From Bisporella sp. PMI_857 (lineage: Eukaryota; Ascomycota; Leotiomycetes; Helotiales; Helotiaceae): 64,000 nt of DNA. This document shows positions 9,969 to 22,717 of this stretch, piece after piece; positions within the stretch are counted from its first letter, which is position 1; every line of letters begins with the position of its first letter. Made by a program: the position numbers and the translations under genes. Where the stretch lies: assembly GCA_021307315.1 (NCBI GenBank), contig JAJSPD010000067.1, forward strand, positions 1-64,000, given 5' to 3'. Below the pieces are notes generated by a model. That model ran no database searches and was not told the DNA's origin. It was given only the letters and a program-made list of their open reading frames with translations.

Positions 9969-11810
9969 ACGTAGTTCACAAGCGAATGTCCCGATTTTTC
10001 TTGGCATACAACTTTCAACTTTTATTAGCAATTACACAATAATTACAAATGGCTCGCACATGGAAAGAATCTGATATGTTTTTGGCTGTTCAGGTCGTAC
10101 GAAATAACCCTGAAGCGCGTATTACGAAAATTGCGCGGATATATAATGTACCTGAAAAAACATTACGTCGTCGAGCTCAAGGAATGCTTGCAAAACACGA
10201 TACTATACCAAAATCACGAAAATTGACTTTATTGGAGGAAGAAACGATCGTACGACATATTCTTGACTTAGATTCACGATCATTTCCTCCGCGAGTTAGT
10301 AGTGTTGAAGAAATGGCTAATCGATTGCTCGCGGACCGAAACGCAGGACGCGTCGGCAAGAACTGGACTTCGAACTTCGTACGACGACAACCAGAGCTAC
10401 GGACGCGTTTTAATCGTCAGATCAACTATCAAAGAGCTAAATGCGAAGATCCAGACGTGTATAACGCGTGGTTTCGGCTCGTACGAAACACAATCAACAA
10501 ATATGGAATCAACGAAGAAGATATATACAATTTTGATGAGACAGGGTTTTTAATGGGCCAGATTTCGTCCGAAATGGTTGTAACAAGCGCTGAACGGCAA
10601 AATAAACCTCGAACTGTACAGCAAGGAAACCGAGAATGGATTACAGTTATTCAAGGTATCAGTTCGTACGGCTATGCGCTGCCGCCATATATTATTGTTG
10701 CGGGCAAAACTCATTTGTCGTCATGGTATGAAAACAGTCAATTGCCGTACGATTGGGTAATTGCAGTTACAGCAAATGGTTGGACAACAAATGAACGAGG
10801 TTTAGATTGGATTCAGCATTTTGATCAGCATACAAAAAGTCGTACGAAAGGTGTATATCGGCTTCTTATTCTTGACGGTCACGAAAGCCATCATTCGACC
10901 GATTTTGAGCTTTATTGCAAAAAACACAATATTATTACATTGTGTATGCCTGCACATTCATCTCATAAGCTTCAGCCACCTGATGTTGGGTGTTTTCGCG
11001 CATTAAAACGTTCGTACGGTGCTGAAATCGAAAAATTAATGCGTGCGCATATTACTCACATTTCTAAAGAAGACTTTTTTCCTGCTTTTCACACTGCATT
11101 TCGTACGGCACTTACAGAGTCAAACATTCAAGGAGGATTCCGCGGAACTGGTTTAGTGCCGTACGATCCGCAACATGTAATTTCACAGCTTGATATTCGA
11201 GTTTCTACGCCAACCCCACCGCCAACTTCGTCCGATTTGCCTGCGGCATGGGAGCCAAAAACGCCGCACAACGTGATCGAAACGCAATCACATACTAAAT
11301 ATGTGAAAGAAAAGATCGTACGACATCAAAATAGCTCACCAACCGCGCTTTTGTTAAGTGTAGACCAGTTTGCTAAAGGTGCAACGCGTGCAATTCACGA
11401 ATTAGTTTTGTTACGCGAAGAGAACGCCGCATTGCGCAAAGCAAATAATGAACTTAGTCGGCGTCGTCGTACAAAAAAGCGTCGAATTCAAGAAGGAGGA
11501 TCACTTAGCTTGCAAAGTGCGCAAGATCTTCAAGCTCAAAATGATGTTAATACACAATTGCAAGCTGATTTAGTTGAAAGTAGTGGTCGTACGAAGCTTT
11601 TTGCACCACAACAACGACGCTGCAGATTGTGCGGAGAATTTGGACACAACGTACGAACATGCGAAAATAGAAGAATTGAGCTTAATAATTCTGAATCTGA
11701 ATAGTTTTAGTAATTTACTTAATTATTTGTTGTGTTATTTAAAGTTTTGTTTGTATGCCAAGAAAAATCGGGACATTCGCTTGTGTGGGACATTCGCTTG
11801 TGAACTACGT
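9969..11810 (+). mobile_element. Intact Fot1/pogo-type element (1,842 bp)
   Basis: Inverted ends start ACGTAGTTCACAAGCG and are flanked by TA on both sides (9967-9968, 11811-11812). The left repeat spans 9969-10010 (42 bp). The right repeat spans 11752-11810 (59 bp) and differs only by one extra tandem copy of a 17-bp unit (ACACAAGCGAATGTCCC). The transposase reading frame is uninterrupted, so the element may be active. End sequences resemble those of the deleted element at 1766. Confidence 0.96.
10049..11704 (+). CDS. Fot1/pogo-family DDE transposase, 551 aa
   Basis: Cut-and-paste transposase of the Tc1/mariner-pogo group, expected to act in the nucleus on the element's own ends. Residues 1-60 look like a psq/CENP-B helix-turn-helix; the block with VGKNWTSNFVRRQPELRTRF is a second, Tc5-type DNA-binding region. 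The catalytic triad is Asp163 (FDETGF), Asp276 (ILDGHESHH) and Asp312 (PPDVGCF), giving the DD35D spacing of the Fot1/pogo group. After a Lys/Arg-rich region the C-terminus has a CCHC knuckle (CRLCGEFGHNVRTC). The gene is intronless and ATG 10049 lies 38 bp inside the left repeat. It could in principle mobilise the related deleted element at 1766, although the end sequences differ. Confidence 0.96.
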   Translation: MARTWKESDMFLAVQVVRNNPEARITKIARIYNVPEKTLRRRAQGMLAKHDTIPKSRKLTLLEEETIVRHILDLDSRSFPPRVSSVEEMANRLLADRNAGRVGKNWTSNFVRRQPELRTRFNRQINYQRAKCEDPDVYNAWFRLVRNTINKYGINEEDIYNFDETGFLMGQISSEMVVTSAERQNKPRTVQQGNREWITVIQGISSYGYALPPYIIVAGKTHLSSWYENSQLPYDWVIAVTANGWTTNERGLDWIQHFDQHTKSRTKGVYRLLILDGHESHHSTDFELYCKKHNIITLCMPAHSSHKLQPPDVGCFRALKRSYGAEIEKLMRAHITHISKEDFFPAFHTAFRTALTESNIQGGFRGTGLVPYDPQHVISQLDIRVSTPTPPPTSSDLPAAWEPKTPHNVIETQSHTKYVKEKIVRHQNSSPTALLLSVDQFAKGATRAIHELVLLREENAALRKANNELSRRRRTKKRRIQEGGSLSLQSAQDLQAQNDVNTQLQADLVESSGRTKLFAPQQRRCRLCGEFGHNVRTCENRRIELNNSESE

Positions 11811-12371
11811 TAAGCTTAATATTGTAATTTAACTAAGAAATTGCCCAAGCATATGCTCAAAATATGCCTTCCTACAGCTAGGGGGGCCTTGCTTAGCGTT
11901 ACAGGGTAAAAATTTTCTACACCCACGGAAGTTTTTTCTACACCCGCCGAGCTGTAACCCGCAAAAAAATCGTAAGGTAAAAGCCTTAGAATTCATGAAT
12001 TCCGGGTGCTTTATAGCCGGCCAATCGGCCATATATTATGCCGACCCAGCCTCCCCCCCAGCCACCCCCAGCCACTTCTTTAGCTATTGGCTCGCTTAAG
12101 TACAAGGTTCCCCTGTTGCCAAGGCTCTAGCGCCGCGCTATTCGTGAACACTTTAATCGATTCCCTGCGCGACAGATAATACGGTACTCCTAACCTTGTA
12201 TTCGACACCCTTACACTTTTATAATAGAATAATAAAAAATAATAAAATTTTCAAGTTTGACTAACTTAATATTTACAGAAGAAAATATATTGTTACGCAA
12301 AAACTAGGACTTTTGCGGTAAAAATGGGGTATGCACAATGACTAAATGACAGGCATTTTACCTACTGGATC
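11811..12371. other. Intergenic, no gene seen
   Basis: Contains a GCATATGCT word at about 11847, a repeated TTTTCTACACCC(A/G) motif near 11918 and 11935, and an AT-rich tract at 12220-12260 that may be the 3' region of the giant minus-strand gene. No coding signal. Confidence 0.5.
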
Positions 12372-15300
12372 CTACTCGTCTTCAAGGTCCAGATCCTGGT
12401 CTTCAGCTTCGTCTACATCGCCACTAGTTCCACCTCCAGAAAGCCTTTCAACCTCTCTAGCATCTGTACTGCGCGCCGCAAAGAAAGGATGGCTTTCGTG
12501 CAAGGGCCGTCCCTGACAGATATAACCCATTGGCGTGTGCATGATGTCTTGCCCCTTGCGGCAGACCGTAAGCCACTCCAGTAGGAAGTCGACAGGATTC
12601 TTGGTAGAGATGCCAACGTGCTCGGTGCAACTCTGCGGGGAGTTTGTACCAGTCTTGTCCGCAAGCTGCAAGTAATTGGTCAGAGGAGCACACTCCGGGA
12701 AGTTAATGTATAGCCGGCCAGCGAAAATTCCAAGTTCGATGGAGAGCCAGTCGGGTGCTGTGTAGCCATCGGGTAGGCGAGGGAGGACATAGTATGAAAG
12801 TCCGTTGAAGTGCAGCATGTTTTTTGTGACAGGGGCAGCATACGTAATCAGGTGTACCATTGGCTTTCTCGCTGCACGAATCATGGGAATCAAAAGTTCA
12901 GCCTCTTCGGAGATAATTATGAGGGCCGTCCCGTTCGAAGGGCTCCACAGGATCCATTCAATAGGGCGCTGTGGAAGACATTGCTTAGAACAACCAGTGA
13001 CAAGGAATGCTGATGGGCTATAGACTTACGAGGAAGTTGTCATTCTGGATACTCTTTCCAAGGTCAATAGTGCGCATGAACTCAGCCGAGACGTACAGCT
13101 GCGACGTCGTGCGACGAACATTATATTTTTGACCGATGCTCGTCCGCGCCAGAGCATCAAAGACGTGTTCGTACCCATGCCCACCAGCGAGGCCGCCAGT
13201 TTTGGCAAAAAGAACGACAGCTGGATGCAGACCCGGGAATGTGAGAGCCTTGTAGTGCGTCGGCTTTTGCACTTGGCGTACCTGCTCGACATGGAACTCG
13301 ACTTCTCGCTCCTGCTCTACTTCTTCTAACACAGAGCTATGAATACGGTCTCCCTTGCTGTTTGCTGCTCGTCTCTGCTCACCGAGCTCCTCCATAAAAT
13401 CCTTCAGTTCCGCGGATGGCATATCAGCGACGGAACTCGGCTGGGGGTCTGTCACTACCCCGTACAGCTGCTCAAGAGTCTGGCGCTCTGGATGTTGAAT
13501 AACTCTGAGATAGGCTTCTCGGTGGCGATTTGCCGTGAGGAACTTCACGTATTTCCATTGCGCACCCATCCGGCGGCAGAAATCCGTTCCTTGTGCGAGA
13601 TACAGATTCTGCAAGTGCTCATTCGCGCGGCAGGTCTGTTCCAGAAGCCAGCACACGACGTGAGAGGAATCAATACGGGAAGATTCAAGTACCTCTCCAC
13701 GTCTTTTCCTACACACGTCGAGGATGCTCTGGTGGACCTCTGGGGGGGCAAAGAAAACGATAGACTGAGTGGTTCCCAGTTGTCGTAGCCTCATCGCAGC
13801 TGGGTCTGTTAGTACGCCTGTCAATCAGGGCGATGGTCGGCAGTCAGCTTACCTTGCATCGTGTGATCTTTCGTCTGGCCGAGAGCTAGTGTTAATGCTC
13901 CGCGAGCTTTCTGGGGCAGCTTCAAGTCTATTCCACGTGTGTGTGCTTCATCAATATACACGAGGCATTCGTCAAGTTTCTCGGCAAAAGGGGTGGCGAG
14001 CAGTGGGACGACCTCCTTCCCTCCTCGATACTGGACCCAGGCTCTGTTGTCAGCACCAAAATAGACAGCCCCTTTGGCTTGTGTGTCTATATCTAGCCAT
14101 GCCCGAACGAGGGTCCGATTGTCCATCTCGAGGATGTAGGCACCGGCGTCGATCAGAATTCTAATCTCCATTCCCGCGATCCTTCGCAGTAGCTCTTCTT
14201 CTGTCAGGCGCTTTCCCTGCCAAGCTGCAAGGTTGTACTGCCGGTTCCGGCCCTGCAGAACGTACGTGAGCACTTCTGCATTGGTTTGGCATAAGCTGGG
14301 TAAGTCATCTTGCTTGATGTTCAGCGGGAGCATCATCTTGTTATCATTTGTGCCGCTGAAACCAGTTGTCTTCGCGCACGAGGCATCCTCTCCCGGTCGA
14401 GATTTCGAGAACAAGGGGAGGTCCCACCCAGAAGCCTGCAGCTTGACGCCAAACTGCTTAGCGTGAGCAGGGAAGACAAAGTTGTTCATGTAATGATCAA
14501 GGACGCTTCTATTGAGTCGAAGGTGACGCCAGAGTTCCTCGACTTGTCCTTGGTCATCTCCGTTAATGACATTCCAGTGATGCAAGGCGTCTGGCAGGGT
14601 ATCAGAACCGTAAGTCCACCTATCATACTCCGCTGCTGGATCATCAGACTTCAAAACATGCTGTAAACCTTCGCGGAACTGAGATAGGTTGTGGCCCGAG
14701 TAATAGAAAGCCAAGCAAGTGAACAGGATAGAGACGTCAGGATGACCGAACTCTGCCTGCTCAGATGGAACCCCTTTCGCGTCGAAAGGGACTGCAATAG
14801 GATGCCTGTTTGGGTGCAGCCCATACTGCACATTCCATCTTTTCTTCAGGCAGAGTAAGAGAATCTTGTTTAAGAGCAAGCCACGGACAAGGAGGATGTT
14901 CTTGCGAGCCGAAGATCTATCTGCAAAAAGAGTCGATACCTGCTCGATGAGCTTGTGATCGAGATCGTCATCCGATAACACGCGCTTGATCTTACGCCTA
15001 CTAACAGGTACGGTTGAGTCGGTCAAACGAAGGAAGGAAATCCGTCCGTCGCAGATGTCATTTATGATTCGTTGGTGCAGGGCGTCTTCCACGTCTGTTC
15101 GGAGGAGGTGTATCATGGGAAACCCACCCGGTCGTTTGACGACCTCAATGCTTTGTGGGAAATCGCGCTGAAGATCTGGGAGATGATCCTCAACCAGAGA
15201 CAACAGGATCTGTGCAACCTCCCAGCGGTGTGGGTGTCCATCGACGGATATCTGTGGGCCACTTGGGTAGATTAATTGCGTCTTGACCGCCAAGGTGAAA

Positions 15301-18300
15301 TCTGATTCATCAAGGACATCGCGACAAGTGCTAGTTAACCATGACTGAAATGTGACCATTTCCTGCGCTTCTTTAAGCCGGGAGTCCGCAAGGCGTTGGA
15401 GCCCGCTGAGCTTATACGACAAGATATGCTCGGGAGTAGTAAGAATAACACCGCAACATCGAAGAATTTCGCGATGGTGTGCGGAGTATAGTTGGAGCAT
15501 GTTCGGCGTGGTTGAGGTCCGGCGAGAGAATGGAATATGCCTGATCTCTCGACCAACTAACCCCCCTAGTCTAGACTGAACTGTTTGAGCAGTTTGCAGG
15601 AGCAGCGCCTTTGGCACGACAATGCGCGAGAGCTGCTTCTTGTCTGCCAGAATCGCCACAGTCATAGGCACAATGCAAGAGGTTTTTCCTGAAAATCTGT
15701 CAGTATGCCAACTTTCAAATCTATTTCGAGGCAGAGTACGTCGGCATAGAAAGATATAATGCCCCAAGTCTAAAAGTTGATTTGCTTACCCTTGCCCATG
15801 TTCATTTGTAATACAGAGTTTGATCCAGATGCTGGCGATATAATAGCATGGGCAACATCTATCTGCTCACTGCGAATGAGAAGATCGCTTTCAATCTCAA
15901 GAAGTAACCAGTCAGGGTACTCCAAAGGGCTCCAGTTTTCATGTCCAGTATTTCGCCATTCCTGAAGCAGCTTATGGTGATCTCCTTTTAATTGGGCATG
16001 TCTGATACGGAGAAGCCTTTGCAAAGTTGTAGCTAGAACGCCATACGAAACCAGCTTTTCTCTCATATGGCGTCCGAAGTAGTGATCAGAGCTTGAACGA
16101 AGCTGTTCAAGAATTGTTATCGGCGTGGTGCATGGCCACAAGCTACCCAGTTGAAGCCATTGGAAGCGATCGTCGTCGGCGGAGAAGGCATTCTGAACGC
16201 GTTCAAACTCATGATTCAGAGCCACCCGAGCGTTTTCGATGTCCTCTCTAACAACATCCACAGCTGGCGGCGTCTCTTGGGGCTGCGGCTGGTTGCTGAC
16301 GTTCTCTAGAGCAAAAAGGCTTTTCTTCAAGTCATTACCATATTGCTGCCGCAGAACTTCCGGGGATTCGGCAAATAAATCTAATATTTTACCTAGCTCA
16401 ACAATTTCCTTGGGTAAAGTAGTCTTTCGAGAAATCTTGTTCCGCTCGCTGGGCGAATATACACTTCCGGGTACATTAGACAAGTGGCCTATAGTAATGG
16501 GCACGCATTTCACTAGAAGATCTGATAGTGATGGAATACTAGAGCCACGGTCAAGCATGCAGAAGGCTGCAGGTTCTTTATTCCAAGCCCGTGGTACCGA
16601 CATGTCGTTCGTGCCTTTGTAGCGATCCAGGATCTCCTGAGCTTGAATAACATACTCCGAAAGACGCGTATTCCGATGCAAGCGTTGCCACTCAGGGAGA
16701 ATTCTTTCCATGGCTAGCTCGCCATTAAGCACCGTTGATTCGAATTCCTCTGCTGATAGTTCCGAGCTGGGCCACTGCTCTAAGAGAAAGGAGGCTAGGC
16801 GTCTCCCTTCAGCCTCGTACAGGATCCGATGCTTCTCTTGAAATCGATCTTGCTCTCTTTTACTCTTTCTGGTATCCGGTTCAATTAGGGGATAGTCGGC
16901 TGCGATGAAGTTTAGAAGCGATTCAAGCGTCGGAGATGCGTAGAGCTTGAACTCAGCAAAGCAAGGACTGGTTGGCGGCTGTAAGACCTTCAATTCATCT
17001 AAGCACCCGAATGCGGCCAGCGACCGGATCGCGTCCATGTCAGGCTTTGTACCAAATGACAAGAGACCTAGTCGAAATATCAACCTATACGGATCCTGAG
17101 GATCAGTATGTCGGCAAAGATCCACGAGACTGCCCCATTGTTCGCCGATATTGTTCTCCATCAAATCGCTGAGGCAAGTTGAAATACTTTCTGAACTCGA
17201 GCTGGTGTGGTGAAATCCACCGATCAATTTCCAGTCTTGAAGAATGGCTGCCAGCTTTCTTGTCATATGGGCACGAAACGGTTGCTTGTGAACAAGTCCC
17301 ACGATTCGGTAAACATTGGTGGCTTGGGGCAAACTGGTATGTCGATCTCTGGGGTTGTACACCATGTCCTTCCCGGTTATCAATCCGCTGGGATCAGAAG
17401 TGCCGCGCTCGTAAAGAAGACGCCGAATTTCACCGCGCCTTCGGAGGTGGGAAAGGAGCTCGATGTCAAAACCTATCGCTTCGTCTTCGTCCGCGGTAAA
17501 GGCTCGGAGCCGATCTGATTTGGCCAGTATCTCTTGCGCGAGACCCTCATAGCTATCGTGTTGAACGCTTATGGTTAGGTGTTGGTCCCAGGTAACGGTC
17601 TGCAGGCGTCTCTTGTCCTTCGGATAATACTCTCTACGAGGGCTTAGTCTGCCGATGACTCTCAGAATGGAGGCAAGACCGTCGCTCATTGGCGTCCAGG
17701 GCTGGCAATAACCTGATCTGAGCGTGTGCAGAGCCTCCTCCGTGCCAGTGCGCCCGGTGAGAGGATCGGGCAAAATGAATGAGGTGAATGCATGGAACTG
17801 AGCTTTGGAGTAGAGTAAGCGCGGCTCAGGCGGACATGACAACCGTCCCAGAACATCGTCGATTCCGAACCTGCCATATTCGGTGGTGCTGCTCGCTCGA
17901 ACAGCAACATGCATACCGTGACGCTTGTATGTCAGCTGTCCCAGTGGAGTAATTATGCTTCGCCGCTCAGGATTGGCTACTTCACGAAGCACAATCTTGC
18001 TCAGGAATCCGTAAAGCGTCCCCGCGTCTTGGTTGGGATCGATCTCTGCGTTCAGCTCTCGACACTCAAGAAGGTTGCTTTTATTGACAAAGAAAGAGAG
18101 CTCGAGGTGCCGCATCTCAACCGAAAGTCTGCCTATTGCGGGCTGGAAGACGGTCAACCGTTGGGGATCCTCGAAGTGGCGGAAGATCTCAGCCACGCGC
18201 TTGCAGAGATCTGAATTGGGATCAACCAAGACAACCCGATTTCGCTGCGCCCGGCGATTGGAGACATCTAGAATCCAGTCACTCTGCCTAGTCTTCCATA

Positions 18301-21300
18301 TGACGGGTTTCCGTCGGATCTCCAGGCGCCTTGTACGGAGATTGAGCCAGTGCACGCAATTTTCGATTAGACCTGAGGGCAGATCAAAGTTATCACTGTC
18401 TCTAAATACACGCTGAGGAACATACTCCAGAAGACTGTCTCTGATAAGAGCTCGAATGACCACACTCTTTCCGCGAAGTCCAAAATGGACCTCATTACCC
18501 CGTATACGAGTTGCCATGACGTGACTCATGCCGCTCAGTGATGAGGGGAAGGTCAGAAGGTGCTGGTTTCCGAAAAGCTCCTTGACGTCCTCTGAATCTC
18601 TGATGTCCAGGGGTAGCCTTCCCAATGGTTTTCCGTCTACCAGCAGGTGTCCCTCAACGAAGTTGTAGTGGACTACCTGAGAGACGATGAACCTGTTAGC
18701 CGTACTAGTGATGACCGAAACAACCCATCTCTTGTTCGGGGAGGAAAGGAACTGCCAATGAGAGTAAGTCCTCCCAGTGGAATTGCTAGAATCGGACCAA
18801 GTCTTATTGATTGCAGCGCCTAGGCTGTCAGGATTGGACTCAATAGAATTCTGGACGAGTCGTCGTATGCGATACGCCATTTTCATATCTCTGACCAGCA
18901 TATTTTTCAAGTTTGAGGGGAGCTTCGCAAGATCGACCACAAGGTTCTCTTGCAGAGCTATCGAGGCTTGGACAAAAGAACATAGATCCTCTGCATTCAC
19001 CTTGGAATCCGAGTCAACAAAGGTGGTGAAGGTCCTTCGGCAAAGCAGAGCGGCCCAGAATCCGTACCTTGCCGCCCTCTCTGCTGCGTCAGCCTCGACT
19101 GCATTCCTAACCTCGTCACGGAGGTGGGAGATCCATTGTAAAGTTGACTCACGCGCGGCCTTGAGCAGCCTTTCCGCGGATTGACGATCTCGGCCTGATG
19201 TCAAGTTGAAAAGTCGAAGGCTGAGGGTAATGAGCATCTCTATGCAATGCATCTCGCGCCAGTTGGTAGTTATATTGCGAAGACGGTTATCGATCTGTTC
19301 TATCAAGCGCTGGCAGAAAGATGGATCCCGGAAGACGACGTGAGCGTCTCGCAAAAGGTCGGCTTCATTGTGTGCCGGCCCTGCTTGCACGGCGAGATGA
19401 TTGAAGATAAGCATGGTATCTTCGGCGCTGAAGTTTAGGTTTGAGGCCCCTAACTCCACCAGCATGGTCAGCCACCGACGAGTCTTCCCAGAGAGCAATC
19501 TTTGATAGCTCATGAACTCGTGAACGGAAATGTCTGACGGACACCTGGTTTGACTAGCAACGATCTCGTAGGATGACGGCCCATCGATGTAAGGAGCGGG
19601 ATGTATCGGCGATCCAATGACTGATGCTTGTAGACTGCGCGGAACTTGGATTCCACAAAGGTGTTGAAATGACAATTGCTTGTTAAGATTTCTCAGCCAT
19701 ACTCCAGACTTAGTATCGTAGTATGCAAAGTCTAGTCCCAGCGGCAAGAGAATATCAGAGAGATCAACCTTCATTTTGAACTCCTTGAAATGGGTCTGGA
19801 GAAAGGATTTCTTTGCTGACGCAAGCGAGACACCATCCACGGTTGATTCGATATAGCGCTGAAGCTGGGAGTATTCCTTCAGGAGCATGGCTGGTGGCGA
19901 GGAGCTACCGGGCTTGCTCGGGTGCCCTAGATCGCTGAATATCCTAAATGTGGCGTTTCGGTATGCCGCTAGGAAGCTGGGAATCCCGAGCTCTAGTACT
20001 ACTGCCGCTCTTTGAGCACCATTTTTGGGAAGGAAGTCTTCGTGGATACCGATTTTCATTTTTTTCCGGCAGCGCCAACGCCAGCACTTTGTGCACCCTT
20101 TAACGTTACGAGATCCGTCATAATTGGTCGTGCAAACACAGACGCCACTCTTTATTTCCCGGCTAAGGTCGTCGTATTTACGGCAAGCGTTGTTCCATTC
20201 GGATTCCTTGTTTCCGCGCGACTTGCTTGATGCTTTCTCGATCCGTTCCTGCAGTCTGCGCAGCGGAGCACACTGTTCTACATATCGCGCAGCGAAGCAG
20301 TTCCCATCAGGTTCGCTGAAAATCGTCTTGTGGGTAAACCGACAATTGCCACATCTGCTCCGGAGATGGCTCTGGATGTCTTGGAGGCGTTGCATGCTTG
20401 ATAACGTAGGGAGGTGCAGAACATCCAGCAGCTCAGGGCTGAATGCTGGGGCGTAGTCGCAGAGAAGGGGGCAGGCTCGTATAGCACACTTATCCATTTG
20501 GACCCAGAGGTCAAATAGATTTAAGATCAAGATGCTCATTTGCTCTGGATTAGAGTCATAAGCATCTCCAACCACGGTGAACACATCGACAATCGACTTC
20601 GCCAACTGTACACAACGAGCTTCGAAGTCTACCACGGGCTCAGGTGATAATGCCCGTTCCTTCTCGATGCCTTTCTCCAATCTAGCCAAGGAGGAGTAGC
20701 GGTCAGTAAACTTCGTGACTTGTTCCATGGTGCCATCACCCGAGGGGGGAATATGCAGCGATGCAGGATCCCTCCGCTGTGAGGGAGGTAGGGCGAGAAG
20801 ATTGCAGAGGTATGTTTCGCTGTTTGGAAGAGAAAGGTGGAGAGCCTGCTCATCGGCGCGAGACGGAAGCGCCGAGATAGGTCGTGCGATGGTTGTCTTG
20901 AAGTGTGCCCAGGCTGATTCAACCTGAACTGTAGCCTTGGCGATGATTCCCTTCAACATTGAACAGACCGAGTCGAAGAAATGGTTGTAGACGGCAGCGG
21001 CGGAGTAAACCCGAGTCTTGTCCATTTCCAATTTCGCAAGGCGGCGGCACAACTTGGCTCTGAGCATTACTGTCAACTCTGGGGCAAGCTGACCAGTACA
21101 ATCCTCAAGAAGCTGGGCAAGAACAGTGCAAATGAAGAACTTGTAGCAGGCTCGTCCAGGCTCGTTTCCCAGGACAAGGCAGAGCTGACGCTGAATGGCG
21201 ACGCGGAGAACGAGCCAGAACGGCAGTCTTCTCCACGGAAACTCTGCATTTTGTATATTGACATCGTCCCGCACTCGCTTTCTTAATCTGGGCACTTCGA

Positions 21301-21998
21301 CAAAGGATCCGACGGCCTCAAGCAAAGGCATCAGCATCTGCGTAATGAGAGCTGGGTCGGTGGTATCCCGGGCCTCGATGACGGAGACTTTCGCCTTAGC
21401 AGAACGCGCCTCGAAACGCTTCAGAGACTCCATGCTCGCCTGCTCAAGAAATATAGCAAGACTCTCCTGGAAACTCTTCTTGAGGAATTCGTTGAAAGGT
21501 ATCGAGACAGCGCGGCCGGGGAAGTCCCACTGGAGTGCATTCTCGGCGGCGAGGACGTCTTCGGAAGAAGCTGATGCTTCGAAGACTTCAAAGATGACGG
21601 TATCTACTCCATCACTACGTTACATGCCTTAGTTGGAATTTAGGTAATCATTTCTTGAGTCGTGATACTTACTGGATATGACGTCGAACAAGGAGTGCAG
21701 CATTCTGTTCTACCACATATAAGATAAGTAGGCCATTTCGTTGGAGATTGTAGAATTCTTGTAGTACCGATGCCTTCTCAAGACGGCCTGGATTGATATT
21801 GAGGCAAATGCGAAGGGAATAGCGGACAGAAGCCCATGTTTCCTTAAATTGTTGGCCTGTGAGCTGGCCCAAGGTGTCGCAGGCACGTATGAGGCGAGTT
21901 AGGATGCTCTGTTCAATGACCTCGAAATCTATATCCCGATGTCCGGGCAGCCTGGGCGGTAGGACCAAGTGGTTAAAGACCGACTCGAGCAAGGCCAT
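12372..21998 (-). CDS. Giant DUF6606-DUF3638-DUF3645 protein, about 3,117 aa
   Basis: Exons (minus): 21998-21673, 21614-15790, 15688-13853, 13799-13030, 12968-12372; total 9,354 nt in one frame. Introns are 58, 101, 53 and 61 bp with GTAAG donors; the third has a consensus TACTAAC branch site. The N-terminus (LPPRLPGHRDIDF) fits DUF6606. The centre carries a P-loop-like QMNMGKGKTSCIVPM whose GKG|KT is assembled across the 101-bp intron, followed by DUF3638 features. The C-terminal third (LIDAGAYILEMDN, YIDEAHTRGIDL, MRLRQLGTTQSIVFFAPPE) fits DUF3645 and resembles helicase-type nucleotide-binding folds. This family of very large fungal proteins has no settled biochemical role that I can state. 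Residues 425-480 include Cys pairs that may bind zinc. Acidic C-terminus (DEAEDQDLDLEDE). Appears intact. Confidence 0.92.
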
Positions 21999-22478
21999 AG
22001 TCGCTAGCGGAGCTCAAATATGTCGAGAAGCAGGATGGAAGAATTGTAAGGCTCCGCCAATGCGCAACCTTTTGAGCAAAATGGTGGCTTCGCCATATTG
22101 ATCAGGCAAACCCAAGCACGCATGTAAGTCACACACGCCACACAGGTCGTACAACAGTAATGGTCGACCCCTCATCGTGATAATCAGTAAATCGGTCAAG
22201 CACAGTCAATTTAGGGAGGGGGTTCCTCGTTTTCACTGGAAGGTTGAGGAAGTGGTGCATGTGAATTGCTTTTCGTTGTGCTGGACCGAACGGACTGGGG
22301 TGCAACTCATTCGCTGAAAGCCCCCGATCTAGCGTACTAATATGTAGTACGAAGCGGAGCCTCGCCGCCAACAACAACCAATCACCTCCTTTCAAAGTTT
22401 TTTTTTCAGAATAACGTACGGAAGGGGGTTGCCATAACTCATGCAATAGACAAGGGTAGATTCTGCTACTTTACTAAG
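21999..22478. other. Upstream region of giant gene
   Basis: No coding signal; likely promoter and spacer. Nothing else recognised. Confidence 0.5.
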
Positions 22479-22666
22479 CTATTTACAGTATATCCTTAAC
22501 GCTGCTTTAATATGGAGTTTGAGCTCCCTTTCTAGCAATGACTTTCTAATCCTCTGAGGGATAGAATCAATGAACTTATTAAAATCTTCTACTGTGATCT
22601 CATTATCCCAAACATCTTGCAAAGCATCTTTTAGCTCTGTAAGAGTCCATCTGTTGGTACTAAGGC
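22479..22666 (-). pseudogene. C-terminal remnant of a Tc1/mariner transposase
   Basis: Minus-strand frame of about 61 codons ending TAG at 22479. It contains TVEDFNKFIDSIPQRIRKSL, matching the conserved tail of Tc1-type transposases (I..F..(L/I)..S(M/I)P.RI). The catalytic domain and the element ends are absent. Confidence 0.75.
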
Positions 22667-22717
22667 ACTAGTGAGATCACATGACTCACCGGGCGTATGA
22701 CTAGCTAGCGCTTAGAT

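Noticed and set aside
13800..13852. Alternative 35-bp version of the third intron of the giant gene, ending at 13818
   Set aside because: It would insert residues GVLTDP into a conserved block; the 53-bp version has a TACTAAC branch site and restores MQAAMRLRQLG.
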